Both the position numbers and the translations under genes were made by a program. Shown here one piece after another: positions 17,043 to 25,993 of a stretch of DNA of 64,000 nucleotides (the stretch's first letter is position 1; each line of letters begins with the position of its first letter). The notes beneath the pieces were generated by a model. The model was given only the letters and a program-made list of their open reading frames with translations, ran no database searches and was not told the origin of the DNA. The stretch covers positions 1-64,000 of the forward strand of contig MOEB01000020.1 of assembly GCA_001939945.1 (NCBI GenBank), given 5' to 3'. This DNA comes from Aerophototrophica crusticola. GTDB lineage: Bacteria; Pseudomonadota; Alphaproteobacteria; Azospirillales; Azospirillaceae.

Positions 17043-19372
17043 TCCGCCGCCAGGGCCGGGGCGCCCTGCCGGATCAGGCGCCAGAGCTTCTCCGGCGTGG
17101 CAGGCATGTCGATGTGGGTCACGCCGTACGCCGCCAGCGCGTCCACCAGGGCGTTGATCACGGCCGGGCAGGCGCCGATGGTCCCGGCCTCTCCCGCACC
17201 CTTCATGCCCAGGGCGTTGGTGGTGCTGGGCACGGGGGCCAGGGTCAGGTCAACGGTTGGCATGTCCGCCGCCCGTGGCAGGGCATAATCCATGAAGGAC
17301 CCGGTCAGCAACTGGCCACTGTCCGGGTCGAACACCGCCTGTTCCAGCAGGGCCTGGCCGATGCCCTGGGCGATGCCGCCATGCACCTGGCCCGCCAGCA
17401 GCAGCGGGTTCATCACCGTGCCGAAATCATCCACCACGGTGTAGCGGGTGACCCGCGGCACGCCCGTTTCCATATCCACCGCCACCTCGCAGACATGGGT
17501 GCCGTTGGGGAAGGTGGGGGCGGGGGGCTGCCAGCGCTCCACCACGGCGAAGGCGTTGCCGTCGGCATCCGCCGTCGCCTTCGCCGCCACCTCCGCCAGG
17601 CGCAGGGTGCGGTTGCTGCCCTGGGCGAAGAACAGCCCGCCCTCCGGGTCCACGCGGAAGCCCACCTCGGCCTCCGCCACCTCCAGCAGGCCGGCCGCCA
17701 CGATCTTCGCCGCCTCGACCAGCTTGGCGGCGCCCGCGCGGATGGCGGCACCGCCCACGGGCACGGAGCGGCTGCCGCCGGTGCCCTGGCCATAGGTCAC
17801 CCGGTCGCTGTCGCCCTGTACCACCTCGACGTCGTCCAGGCCCACGCCCAGGCTTTCCGCCAGCACCTGCTTGTAGGCGGTCTCATGCCCCTGGCCGTTG
17901 CTCTGCGTGCCGATCAGCACCAACACCTTGCTGGCGGGGGACAGGCGGATGTCCGCCTGCTCCGGCGGCCCGCCCGAGCATGCCTCGATATAGCTGGCGA
18001 TGCCCAGGCCCAGCAGCTCCCCCTTGGCCCGCGCCGCCGCCTTCCGCGCCGAGAATCCGTCCGCGTCCGCCCGTTGCAGGGCCGTTTCCAGCGTTCGGCG
18101 GAAGTCGCCCGTGTCGTACTTGTGCCCCAGGGGGGTCTGGAAGGGCATGGCTTCAGGCGGGATGATGTTGCGGCGGCGGATCTCCACCGGGCCCAGCCCC
18201 GTCTCCCGCCCCGCCTTGTCCACCAGCCGCTCGATGAGGTAGGCCGCCTCCGGCCGCCCGGCGCCGCGATAGGCGTCCACCGGCTGGGTATGGGTGAACA
18301 CGCCCCGCACCCGGGCATGGATGGAAGGGGTCCGGTAGATGCCGGAGAACATGCGGCACTGCCCGTCCGTGGGGATGAAGGGCGCGTAGTTGGACAGCCA
18401 TGCCCCCATGTTGGCGATGCAGTCCACCCGCAGGGCCAGGAAACGGCCATCCGCGTCCAACGCCAGCTCGGCCTTGGTCAGGTTGTCCCTTCCATGGTCG
18501 TCGGACAGGAAGGCCTCCCCCCGCTCCGAGGTCCAGCGCACCGGCACGCCCAGCTTCTGCGTGGCAAAGGCGGCCAGGGCATATTCGGGGTAGGCGAAGA
18601 TCTTCATCCCGAACCCGCCGCCCACGTCGGTGGTCAGCACATGGAACCGGTCGGCGGGCACGCCGAACACCTTGGCCAGCATGTCCCGCTGCATGTGGAC
18701 GCCCTGGCTGGAGACCCAGATCTTGGTCCGCCCCGTCGCCCCGTCGAAGCTGGCAAGGCAGCCGCGGCCCTCCATGGGGTTCGGCACCAGCCGCTGGTTG
18801 ACGACATCCAGGGTCACCACCCGCGCAGCACCGGCGAACGCCGCGTCCACCGCCGCCGAATCGCCCTTCTCCCAATCGAAGCACAGGTTCCCCGGCGCGT
18901 CCCCATGCACCAGGGCGGGGGAGGACAGCGCGTCCCCCGTCACCACCACCGCCGGCCTGTCGGCATAGTCCACCAGCACCAGCTCCGCCGCGTCGCGGGC
19001 CTGGGCGGCCGTCTCCGCCACCACCACGGCCACCGGCTCCCCCGCATGCCGCACGGTGCCGGATGCCAGCACCGGCCGGTGCTTCATGGCCATGGTCGTG
19101 CCCGCGCGCACCTTCAGCGGCACGACGCAGGGGATGGGCTTCAGCCCCGCCGCGTCCAGGTCGGTTGCCGTGTAGACGGCCTTCACCCCCGGCGCGGCCA
19201 GGGCCGCGGCGGTGTCGATGGCGCGGATGTCCGCATGGGCGTGGGGGCTGCGGACCACGGCCAGGTGCAGCGCGCCTTCCAGCCTGATGTCGTCCGTATA
19301 CCGACCTTCCCCCCGCAGCAGGCGGGCATCCTCGGTGCGGGGGACGGGCTGGCCGATGCCGAACTTGCTCAT
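17039..19372 (-). CDS. Xanthine dehydrogenase/CO dehydrogenase family molybdopterin-binding (large) subunit
   Basis: 777 aa. Begins MSKFGIGQPVPRTEDARLL, the usual CoxL-type N-terminus. The Mo-pterin domains include GGFGMK (about residue 240), AYRGAGRPEA (about 361-370) and the C-terminal GAGEAG with the catalytic Glu. The loop AYRGAGR is not the AYRCSFR of true form I CO dehydrogenase, so a CO substrate is unlikely; the family also contains aldehyde, isoquinoline and purine hydroxylases. The medium (FAD) and small (2Fe-2S) subunit genes normally found beside it are missing here. Followed by cysQ with a 4-bp overlap. Substrate unknown. Confidence 0.9.
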   Translation of the reverse strand: MSKFGIGQPVPRTEDARLLRGEGRYTDDIRLEGALHLAVVRSPHAHADIRAIDTAAALAAPGVKAVYTATDLDAAGLKPIPCVVPLKVRAGTTMAMKHRPVLASGTVRHAGEPVAVVVAETAAQARDAAELVLVDYADRPAVVVTGDALSSPALVHGDAPGNLCFDWEKGDSAAVDAAFAGAARVVTLDVVNQRLVPNPMEGRGCLASFDGATGRTKIWVSSQGVHMQRDMLAKVFGVPADRFHVLTTDVGGGFGMKIFAYPEYALAAFATQKLGVPVRWTSERGEAFLSDDHGRDNLTKAELALDADGRFLALRVDCIANMGAWLSNYAPFIPTDGQCRMFSGIYRTPSIHARVRGVFTHTQPVDAYRGAGRPEAAYLIERLVDKAGRETGLGPVEIRRRNIIPPEAMPFQTPLGHKYDTGDFRRTLETALQRADADGFSARKAAARAKGELLGLGIASYIEACSGGPPEQADIRLSPASKVLVLIGTQSNGQGHETAYKQVLAESLGVGLDDVEVVQGDSDRVTYGQGTGGSRSVPVGGAAIRAGAAKLVEAAKIVAAGLLEVAEAEVGFRVDPEGGLFFAQGSNRTLRLAEVAAKATADADGNAFAVVERWQPPAPTFPNGTHVCEVAVDMETGVPRVTRYTVVDDFGTVMNPLLLAGQVHGGIAQGIGQALLEQAVFDPDSGQLLTGSFMDYALPRAADMPTVDLTLAPVPSTTNALGMKGAGEAGTIGACPAVINALVDALAAYGVTHIDMPATPEKLWRLIRQGAPALAAE

Positions 19373-19495
19373 GGGCGGGCGACTCCCTGGGGGCGGGGAG
19401 GGGGATCATAGGCCCGCCCGCTGCCGCGGGTCAGCAGGAACCTGCTGCGCCCTGGCCGTTACCGCTGCTACCCTGACGGCAGGAGGATCAACACC

Positions 19496-20194
19496 ATGTG
19501 CGGTCGTTTCGTGCAGGCCACCCCGGTGGCGGAGCTGGCGCGGATGTTCGGCGTCCCGGAGCTGCCGAACCTGGAGCCCAACTGGAACGTCGCCCCTACC
19601 CAGGACGTGTCCGTCATCGGAAGGGGGGAGGACGGGGGCCGCCACCTGCGCACCATGCGCTGGGGCCTGGTGCCCTTCTGGGCCAAGGACATCGGCATCG
19701 GGTCCAAGATGATCAACGCCCGGGCCGACGGCATCGCGGAGAAGCCCGCCTTCCGGGAGGCGTTCAAGCGCAAGCGCCTGCTGATCCCCGCCGACGGCTT
19801 CTATGAATGGCAGGCTGCGGAGGGCGGCAAGAAGCAGCCCCTGTATTTCAAACCGGCCGACGGCCGCCCCCTGGTCTTCGCCGGCCTGTGGGAAAGCTGG
19901 AAGGGTCCCAAGGAAGCCCCGCTGGACAAGGCCCTCTTCACCACGACCATCATCACGACAGACGCCAACGCGTTCATGCGGCCCATCCATGACCGCATGC
20001 CCATGATCCTGGAGGAGGGCGACTGGGACACCTGGCTGGACCCGGAGGCCGACCGGGATACGCTGCTGTCCCTGCTGAAACCGGCGCGTGACGGCGGACT
20101 GGTGGCCGTGCCAGTCTCCACCCGGGTGAACTCCGTCCGCAACAAGGGGCCGGACCTGGTGGAGCCGGTGGGCGCCGCGGGCACGCTGATATGA
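19496..20194 (+). CDS. yedK: SOS response-associated peptidase (SRAP/HMCES-YedK family)
   Basis: 232 aa. Caps abasic sites in single-stranded DNA by forming a covalent link through Cys2. Visible catalytic residues: MCGRF with Cys2, INARAD (Asn), GFYEW (Glu) and PIHDRMPMIL (His). The ATG is preceded by AGGAGGATCAACACC, an ideal ribosome-binding site. The stop overlaps the start of the next gene (ATGA). No LexA box was recognised upstream. Confidence 0.95.
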   Translation: MCGRFVQATPVAELARMFGVPELPNLEPNWNVAPTQDVSVIGRGEDGGRHLRTMRWGLVPFWAKDIGIGSKMINARADGIAEKPAFREAFKRKRLLIPADGFYEWQAAEGGKKQPLYFKPADGRPLVFAGLWESWKGPKEAPLDKALFTTTIITTDANAFMRPIHDRMPMILEEGDWDTWLDPEADRDTLLSLLKPARDGGLVAVPVSTRVNSVRNKGPDLVEPVGAAGTLI

Positions 20195-20712
20195 GGGGCG
20201 CTCTCCCCCTGGCCCTTCTGCTGCTGGCGGCACCACTTCCCGCTGCGGCGGGCGCGGGCAAGCCGATCACCGGCACCCCTTCCGCAAGGGAGGGGGACGT
20301 GCTGGTGGTGGGCGGGCAGGAGGTGCGGCTCTACGGCATCGACGCGCCCGACCAGGGGCAGCGCTGCGAGAATGTCCGCGGCAAGGACTATGACTGCTTC
20401 GAGGTGTCCCGCAAGGCGCTGGAGGTGCTGGCCGGCACCGAGCCGGTGAGCTGTGAGACGCGGCCCGGCGGCGGCCGCATGCAGGTGGGCGTGTGCAAAC
20501 GCCCCGACGGGCAGGACATCGGCGCCGCCATGGTGCTGACCGGCTACGCCCTGGCGTACCGATCCGTCTCCACCAACTACCTGCGGGAGGAGGCCCAGGC
20601 GGTCTCCCGCCGTCGCGGCCTGTGGGGTGGGCGGGTGGAGCCGCCCTGGCTCTGGCGGTCCCGCCAGTTGGAGGAAAAGCTCAACCAACGCCCCACAGCC
20701 ATGACGCGCTGA
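20191..20712 (+). CDS. Exported thermonuclease-like (SNase domain) protein
   Basis: 173 aa. A signal peptide covers about residues 1-20 (MRGALPLALLLLAAPLPAAA). The SNase-like OB fold contains VRLYGIDAPDQGQRC, corresponding to the first active-site Arg and Asp, then CKRPDGQDIGAAMVLTGYALAYR and the closing WLWRSRQLE. Several Cys residues suggest disulfides in the periplasm. Translationally coupled to the SRAP gene by an ATGA overlap, an unusual pairing of a cytoplasmic repair protein with an exported nuclease-like protein. Confidence 0.87.
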   Translation: MRGALPLALLLLAAPLPAAAGAGKPITGTPSAREGDVLVVGGQEVRLYGIDAPDQGQRCENVRGKDYDCFEVSRKALEVLAGTEPVSCETRPGGGRMQVGVCKRPDGQDIGAAMVLTGYALAYRSVSTNYLREEAQAVSRRRGLWGGRVEPPWLWRSRQLEEKLNQRPTAMTR

Positions 20713-20800
20713 CGGGCGCCCGCCGGTTTCCCGGGGACGACCGTCGTCACGCGAACCTTGGACCCGGTATCATGCCAGGCGAGTGAGTTTTTGACTCATG

Positions 20801-20912
20801 CGCCTGGAGGCCGGCGACCGCCGGCCCGCGGGCCCGTGCCCGCGTGAGCCAAGCCCGCGGATGCGGGCGCCCGGCGCCTGAGGGGGCCGTTGATCGGTCA
20901 CGATCAACGGCC
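20801..20912 (+). repeat. Family II intergenic palindromic repeat, copy 2
   Basis: Hairpins GCCGGCGACCGCCGGC and GCGGGCCCGTGCCCGC, then GTGAGCCAAG, GCGGATGCGGGC, and a final long palindrome CCGTTGATCGGTCACGATCAACGG. It lies downstream of the nuclease gene and runs up to the end of the GlsB gene. Confidence 0.85.
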
Positions 20913-20919
20913 ACTGGTA

Positions 20920-21183
20920 TCAGTACGTCGTCGTGCTGCGGCGGCCCGCGATCATGCGGTAAAGCGCCAGCAGGACGACCGCGCCCACCACGGCGCCGAT
21001 GAAGCCCGCCCCTTCGCCCGCCCGGTACCAGCCGATCGCCTGGCCCAGGTAGGTGGCGACGAAGGCGCCGGCGATCCCCAGCAGGGTGGTGATGATGAAG
21101 CCACCGGGATCCCGGCCGGGCATCAGGAACTTGGCGACGATGCCGGCGAGCAGGCCGATGATCAGCGTCACGATGATGGACAT
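20920..21183 (-). CDS. GlsB/YeaQ/YmgE family small membrane protein
   Basis: 87 aa, three predicted helices (ITLIIGLLAGIVAKFLM-like first helix, FIITTLLGIAGAFVATYL, GFIGAVVGAVVLLALYRM). The pattern LAGIVAKFLMPGRDPGGF is the family signature of the so-called transglycosylase-associated proteins, which are stress-linked inner-membrane proteins without proven enzymatic activity. Start 21183 follows a GGGGGAAA ribosome-binding site. Confidence 0.9.
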   Translation of the reverse strand: MSIIVTLIIGLLAGIVAKFLMPGRDPGGFIITTLLGIAGAFVATYLGQAIGWYRAGEGAGFIGAVVGAVVLLALYRMIAGRRSTTTY

Positions 21184-21289
21184 GTATTTCCCCCGTTCTG
21201 CGTTCGGGCCCCGACGGGCTCCCGGTCGCATGAACGTCCATCAGGGAAAAGTGGTTCCCGGCTTTTCCGGGCGGGTTACCCGAACCCGG

Positions 21290-22276
21290 CTATTCCGTCC
21301 CGTGGCGGGGCACCAGCCGCCCCTGCTGTTGCGGCAGGGTGAAGGTGTCGCGCCGCCCCGTCAGCGCATAGAAGGTGCTGCGCAGCAGCCGCCAGTACAG
21401 GGGGCTCCGCTCCGCCAGGAAGCGGTTGCGGAAGGTCTCCCGGTCCGACACCCGGTCCGGCGCGATGAAGGCCGGGTGCAGCAAGGGGAACCGCATGGGC
21501 GCGACCGGCGCCCCGGCGAATCCGGCGCGGAAGCCCGTGGTGCTGGCGTCGGGCCGGAAACCCAGGTTGCTCACCAGGTTCACGTTGGGCACGGCACATA
21601 ACGCCCCGTTCAGCCAGGCGCTGAGCTGGAATCGGTAATGCCAGGAGTTCAGCCGCCCCTCATAGGTGTTGTTGAACCGGGCGCCCCAGAAGCGCGCTGC
21701 CTCCTCGTCGCCCAGGATGTCGATCAGCCAGCCGCCGTCCCGCACCCGGGGCCACAGGCTCATCCCCATGTCCAGTTGCGCATAGGCCCGCCGCCAGGTT
21801 GCCCAGCCCCAGCTGTGGTGGAAGATGCTGAAATGGTAGCTGTCCCGGGTCCGTGCCCGGCCGTTCAGGAAATTGTTGCCGGCGATGCTGCCCACCCGCG
21901 GGTCGTCGGCATAGCGCTCCAGCAGCTCGTCGCAATAGCGGAAGAAGCTGGGGTGGGGCAGGCAGTCATCTTCCAGGATGATGGCCCGGTCCACCGCCTC
22001 GAACACCCGGGTAAGCCCGCCATGGATGCGGCGGCAGAGGCCCAGGTTCTCCTCCGCCTCGTCGCGCACCACCTCGCAAGGCCAATCCACCCGGGACAGG
22101 GCCGCCCGCGTCGCCAGGCACAGCTCCCGCTCCCCAGGACGGCCGGGGCGGGGGCCGTCGGCGATGATGAACAGCCGCCGAGGCCGCACCAGCCGCACCG
22201 TCTCCAACATCCGCGCGGCCAGGTCCGGGCGGTTGAAGACGATCAGCACGACAGGTGTCTCGACGGGGACGATCAT
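21290..22276 (-). CDS. GT-A fold glycosyltransferase-like protein (GT2-related)
   Basis: 328 aa. The opening VETPVVLIVFNRPDLAARML and the DXD-like EDDCLPHPSFFRYCDELL (about residues 100-118) are typical of GT-A nucleotide-sugar transferases of the HlpA/GT2-like group that act on surface glycans. FHHSWGWATWRRA is another conserved patch of this group. No membrane segment. Start chosen at 22276 (MIVPVETP); an in-frame ATG at 22330 would add 18 residues. Donor and acceptor unknown; no glycan cluster surrounds it. Confidence 0.8.
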   Translation of the reverse strand: MIVPVETPVVLIVFNRPDLAARMLETVRLVRPRRLFIIADGPRPGRPGERELCLATRAALSRVDWPCEVVRDEAEENLGLCRRIHGGLTRVFEAVDRAIILEDDCLPHPSFFRYCDELLERYADDPRVGSIAGNNFLNGRARTRDSYHFSIFHHSWGWATWRRAYAQLDMGMSLWPRVRDGGWLIDILGDEEAARFWGARFNNTYEGRLNSWHYRFQLSAWLNGALCAVPNVNLVSNLGFRPDASTTGFRAGFAGAPVAPMRFPLLHPAFIAPDRVSDRETFRNRFLAERSPLYWRLLRSTFYALTGRRDTFTLPQQQGRLVPRHGTE

Positions 22277-22532
22277 CAAGCGGATTTCCGACCGGACGGT
22301 GGGCAGGTCCCCCGGCAAGGGGACGGGCATGGGCCACTATTGCGGCTCAAGTTCCGAACCGGAAGCGTGCAAGGTTAGTAGTTCACGCGGGTCCTGCCCC
22401 GGATGCGCGGGGTGACAGGCGGGCGATCCCCGCAATTCAGGGGTATGCCGACAGGCCAGGTCCCAGGACGCGAAGCGGCAATCCCCGGGGAGGGGCGGCC
22501 GTGCTTGCTTCGGTCTTGTAGGGGAGGACGGA

Positions 22533-22607
22533 TGGTGGGCGCGGTAGGGATTGAACCTACGACCCCCGCCGTGTGAAGGCGATGCTCTCCCGCTGAGCTA
22601 CGCGCCC
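22533..22607 (-). tRNA. tRNA-Val (anticodon CAC)
   Basis: Complete cloverleaf on the minus strand: acceptor GGGCGCG / CGCGCCC, D-arm GCTC-AGCGGGA-GAGC, anticodon loop TTCACAC with anticodon CAC (reads GUG), T-arm GTAGG-TTCAATC-CCTAC, and an encoded ACCA end. GUG is a very common Val codon in this GC-rich genome. Confidence 0.97.
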
Positions 22608-22780
22608 ATCCGTCGTCGGTGGAGCGGGCTTATAGGGCCCCTGCCGGGACCTGTCAAACCCCTTTTCGCACCCGCGCGGCGTTTTCTTTTCCGATCGCCC
22701 GGAAAGCCGCGCAACGCCTTGTGCCCCGGGTGCGTTCGACTATCTCTAACCGACAGAAGGCCCCAAGCCAGGATCGCGCC

Positions 22781-23644
22781 ATGGCACTGCCCCGCACCCG
22801 GATGCTGTTCCCGCTGCTCACAGCCGGCCTCCTCGCCGCCGCACCGGCCAGGGCGGAGCTGGGGCCGAAGCCGGGGGACTGGTCCCTGGGCTATGCGGTC
22901 TATGTGGGCGGGGTGCATGTTCTGGACGCCACGGCCCATGTGGGGCTGGGCTCGTCCGACTACCGCATCGGCCTCGCCGCCGCGACGGAAGGCTTCCTGG
23001 GCCGGGTGGCGAGCTGGAAGGCCGACGTGGCGTCCCATGGGGTGCTGGAACCGGGCGCCGCCGGCCCGCTGCGCCCCAACTTGTTCCGCTCCCACGGGGC
23101 GTGGCAGGACAAGCCGCGCAACACGGTGGTGGAGTATACGGCCGACGGCCTGCCCAAGGTCACCGTCGCCGACCCCCCGCCGGAGAAGGACCGGGAACCC
23201 GTGCCGGAGAACCTCCGCCCCAACACGGTGGACCCCATGTCCGCCGTGGTCGTGGTGCTGCAGGCGGTGGCACAGGGGCAGGGCTGCAAGGCCACGGTGC
23301 CCGTCTATGACGGCCGCCAGCGCTATGACCTGTCCTTCACGCCCAAGGGGACGGAGGACATCGCCAAGTCGGACCTGTCCGTCTTCGCCGGTCCGGCGCA
23401 GGCCTGCGGGCTCGACTTCAAGCCCGTGGCCGGCCGCTGGAAGGAGGACCGCGCCCGCCGCGACCGGGATGAGGAAGGGCGCCGCCGCAACCCCCGCGAC
23501 GTCACCCTCTGGGTCGCCCCGGCCCAGGCCGACCGCCCGCCGCTGCCCGTGCGCCTGGAAAGCGATTCCCCCCTGGGCAAGGTGGTGGTCCACCTGTCCA
23601 GGCTGGAGCGGGTGGGCGGGGAAAAACGGGCGGAGGCCAGGTAG
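22781..23644 (+). CDS. Exported DUF3108 domain protein
   Basis: 287 aa with a signal peptide (MALPRTRMLFPLLTAGLLAA, cleavage near ARAE). The mature part is beta-rich, with YAVYVGGVHVLDATAHVGLG near its start as in DUF3108 periplasmic proteins of alphaproteobacteria, and CKATVPVYDGRQRYDLSF further on. Two Cys residues could form a disulfide. Function unknown. The TAG stop is supplied by the start of a family I repeat that begins at 23641. Confidence 0.8.
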   Translation: MALPRTRMLFPLLTAGLLAAAPARAELGPKPGDWSLGYAVYVGGVHVLDATAHVGLGSSDYRIGLAAATEGFLGRVASWKADVASHGVLEPGAAGPLRPNLFRSHGAWQDKPRNTVVEYTADGLPKVTVADPPPEKDREPVPENLRPNTVDPMSAVVVVLQAVAQGQGCKATVPVYDGRQRYDLSFTPKGTEDIAKSDLSVFAGPAQACGLDFKPVAGRWKEDRARRDRDEEGRRRNPRDVTLWVAPAQADRPPLPVRLESDSPLGKVVVHLSRLERVGGEKRAEAR

Positions 23645-23757
23645 GTCGGATTAGCGGCCAACGGCCGCGTAATCCGACGGCCCGACGGGACTTGCGAATT
23701 CGAAAGTTCGGTTTCGCAGGCGTTGGATTACGCGTCTGCGACGCTAATCCGACCTAC
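23641..23757. repeat. Family I palindromic repeat, copy 2
   Basis: GTAGGTCGGATTAGCG ... CGTAATCCGACGG, then GGATTACGCGTCTGCGACGC TAATCCGACCTAC. Each end provides a TAG stop codon: for the DUF3108 gene (plus, 23642-23644) and for gph (minus, 23756-23754). Confidence 0.9.
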
Positions 23758-24443
23758 GAGGCCGCCAACCTTTCCAACGCCTCCGGCAACTCGTCGAACC
23801 GGTCGATGATGATGTCCGTGCCCAGCTCCGACAGGGGCATGCGCGGGTAGCCATAGGCCACGGACACCACCGGCATCCTCGCCGCCCGCGCGGCCAGCAC
23901 GTCATTCTTGTTGTCGCCGGTCATCACGGCCCCGTCCGGCGTGCCGCCCAGCTGCTCCACCACCCACAGCAGCGGCTTGGGCGAAGGTTTGCGTTCCGGC
24001 AGGGTGTCACCGCCGCAGACCGCGTCCAGCAGCCCGCCCATCCCCAGCTCCCCCAGCACCTTGTGGGTCAGCACCTGGGGCTTGTTGGTGGCGAGGCCCA
24101 GCCGGTGGCCCGCCGTCTTCAACCGCTCCAGCGTTTCCCTGACCCCGGGATAGATGCAGTGCGGGTCGGTGGGGATGGTGGCATAGATTTCCAGGTAGCG
24201 GGCCAGCACGCCCGGCAGCGCCCCCGGCGCCAGCGGCTCCCCCGTCGCCTCGAAGCCCCGCTCCACCAGCCGGGCGGCGCCGTCGCCGATGAACATGCGG
24301 ATCTGCGAGTCGGTCACCGGCGGGCGCCCATGCTCCGCCAGCAGGTGGTTCAGCCCCTCGCCGATCTCCGGCGCGCTGTCGATCAGGGTCCCGTCGAAGT
24401 CGAAAACAAGGACCGGGAAGCGGCGCAGGGCGGTGCTGGTCAT
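23754..24443 (-). CDS. gph: Phosphoglycolate phosphatase (HAD family)
   Basis: 229 aa HAD phosphatase that removes 2-phosphoglycolate formed by DNA repair or oxygenation. Motif I is VFDFDGTLIDS (nucleophile Asp), motif II ATNKP, motif III the Lys in ERKPSPKP, motif IV TGDNKNDVLAA. A cap domain lies between motifs I and II. ATG 24443 was chosen because it directly precedes conserved sequence. Divergent from glmU with 90 bp between. The stop codon is formed by the end of a family I repeat. Confidence 0.92.
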   Translation of the reverse strand: MTSTALRRFPVLVFDFDGTLIDSAPEIGEGLNHLLAEHGRPPVTDSQIRMFIGDGAARLVERGFEATGEPLAPGALPGVLARYLEIYATIPTDPHCIYPGVRETLERLKTAGHRLGLATNKPQVLTHKVLGELGMGGLLDAVCGGDTLPERKPSPKPLLWVVEQLGGTPDGAVMTGDNKNDVLAARAARMPVVSVAYGYPRMPLSELGTDIIIDRFDELPEALERLAAS

Positions 24444-24533
24444 GGCAAGGTCACCAACGTTTGCGTGGTCTCCGAACGGGTGATATGGCACCTAGGCCGT
24501 TCCCGCCATCCAACAATGCACGTGCCCCGCCCC

Positions 24534-25895
24534 ATGAGCCACCGTCCACTCGCCTGCGTCATCCTTGCGGCCGGCAAGGGTACCCGGATGAAGTCCGCCT
24601 TGCCGAAGGTGCTGCACCCCTTGGGCGGCAAGCCCATGGTCAACCATGTGGTCGACACGGCGCTGAGCCTGTCGCCCGACAAGGTGGTGGTGGTGGTCGG
24701 CCCCGGCATGGACAACGTGGCCGCCGCCGTCGCCCCGCACCCCACCGTGGTGCAGGTGAACCAGCGCGGCACCGGCGACGCCGTCGCCGCCGCGCGGGGG
24801 GAGCTGGAGGGTTTCCAGGGCGACGTGATCGTCCTCTATGGCGACACGCCGCTGATCCGGGCGGAGGTGTTGCGGGCCATGGTGACCGCACGGGCGGAGA
24901 AGGACGCCGCCGTGGTGGTCATGGGCATGCGGCCCGCCGATCCCGGCGCCTATGGGCGGCTGGTGGTGGGGGCCGACGGCGGCCTGGACGCCATCGTCGA
25001 GTTCCTTGACGCCACGCCGGAGCAGCGGGCCATCACCCTGTGCAACGCCGGCTTCATGGCATTCGACGGGGCCCGGCTCTGGACCCTGGTCGACGGGATC
25101 GGCAACGACAACGCCAAGGGCGAGTACTACCTGACCGACGCGGTGGCCGTGGCCCGTTCCAAGGGCTGGGCCTGCGCCGTGGTGGAGGGGCCGGTGGAGG
25201 ATGCCATCGGCGTCAACTCGCGCGCCGAGCTGGCGGGGATCGAGCGCATCTTCCAGGACCGGCTGCGCAAGGCCGCCATGGACAACGGCGCCACCCTGCT
25301 GGACCCGGCGACGACCTATTTCTCCGCCGACACGAAGCTGGGCCGGGACGTGGTCGTCGGCCAGAACGTGGTGTTCGGGCCGGGGGTCGAGGTGGGCGAC
25401 AACGTCACCATCAAGCCCTTCTGCCACTTCGAGGGCGTGCGCATGGCGGCGGGCGCGGAGATCGGCCCCTTCGCCCGCCTGCGTCCCGGCACGGTGGTGG
25501 AGGAGGGCTGCCATATCGGCAACTTCGTGGAGTTGAAGAACACCACCCTGGGCAAGGGCTCAAAGGCCAATCACCTGGCCTATCTGGGCGACAGCGACAT
25601 CGGGTCGGGCAGCAACATCGGTGCCGGGACGATCACCTGCAACTATGACGGCTTCCTGAAGCACCGCACCACCATCGGCGATGGCGTCTTCGTGGGCAGC
25701 AACAGCACCCTGGTGGCGCCGGTGACCCTGGAAGACGGCGCCTATGTGGCCGCCGCGACCACCGTGACCCGCACCGTCACCACCAACTCCATGGCCATCA
25801 GCCGGGTGCCGCAAGAGGTCAAGGAAGGCGCCGCCGCCCGCTTCCGGGACCGCAAGAAGGCGGAGAAGGCGGCCAAGGCGGCCAAGAAGGGGTGA
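24534..25895 (+). CDS. glmU: Bifunctional UDP-N-acetylglucosamine pyrophosphorylase / GlcN-1-P N-acetyltransferase
   Basis: 453 aa, the usual length. Makes UDP-GlcNAc for peptidoglycan and lipid A. The N-terminal Rossmann domain has LAAGKGTRMKSALPKVLH (nucleotide loop) and YGDTPLI. The C-terminal left-handed beta-helix contains hexapeptide repeats (about 255-430) and the acetyltransferase patch GAGTITCNYDGF and GSNSTLVAPV. Ends in a Lys/Ala-rich tail. Start 24534 gives the standard N-terminus; ATG 24516 would add six residues. Confidence 0.96.
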   Translation: MSHRPLACVILAAGKGTRMKSALPKVLHPLGGKPMVNHVVDTALSLSPDKVVVVVGPGMDNVAAAVAPHPTVVQVNQRGTGDAVAAARGELEGFQGDVIVLYGDTPLIRAEVLRAMVTARAEKDAAVVVMGMRPADPGAYGRLVVGADGGLDAIVEFLDATPEQRAITLCNAGFMAFDGARLWTLVDGIGNDNAKGEYYLTDAVAVARSKGWACAVVEGPVEDAIGVNSRAELAGIERIFQDRLRKAAMDNGATLLDPATTYFSADTKLGRDVVVGQNVVFGPGVEVGDNVTIKPFCHFEGVRMAAGAEIGPFARLRPGTVVEEGCHIGNFVELKNTTLGKGSKANHLAYLGDSDIGSGSNIGAGTITCNYDGFLKHRTTIGDGVFVGSNSTLVAPVTLEDGAYVAAATTVTRTVTTNSMAISRVPQEVKEGAAARFRDRKKAEKAAKAAKKG

Positions 25896-25993
25896 TCGCC
25901 CCGACGGTCTGCCTTGCGCAACCGTCGGGGGTTCCAGCAGCGTCTCCCAGGGGTTAAGGTGCCGGCCAAAACCGGAACCTGGGAAGAAGCGCC

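Noticed and set aside
17039..19372. Form I carbon monoxide dehydrogenase large subunit
   Set aside because: The active-site loop is AYRGAGR rather than AYRCSFR, and coxM/coxS are absent.
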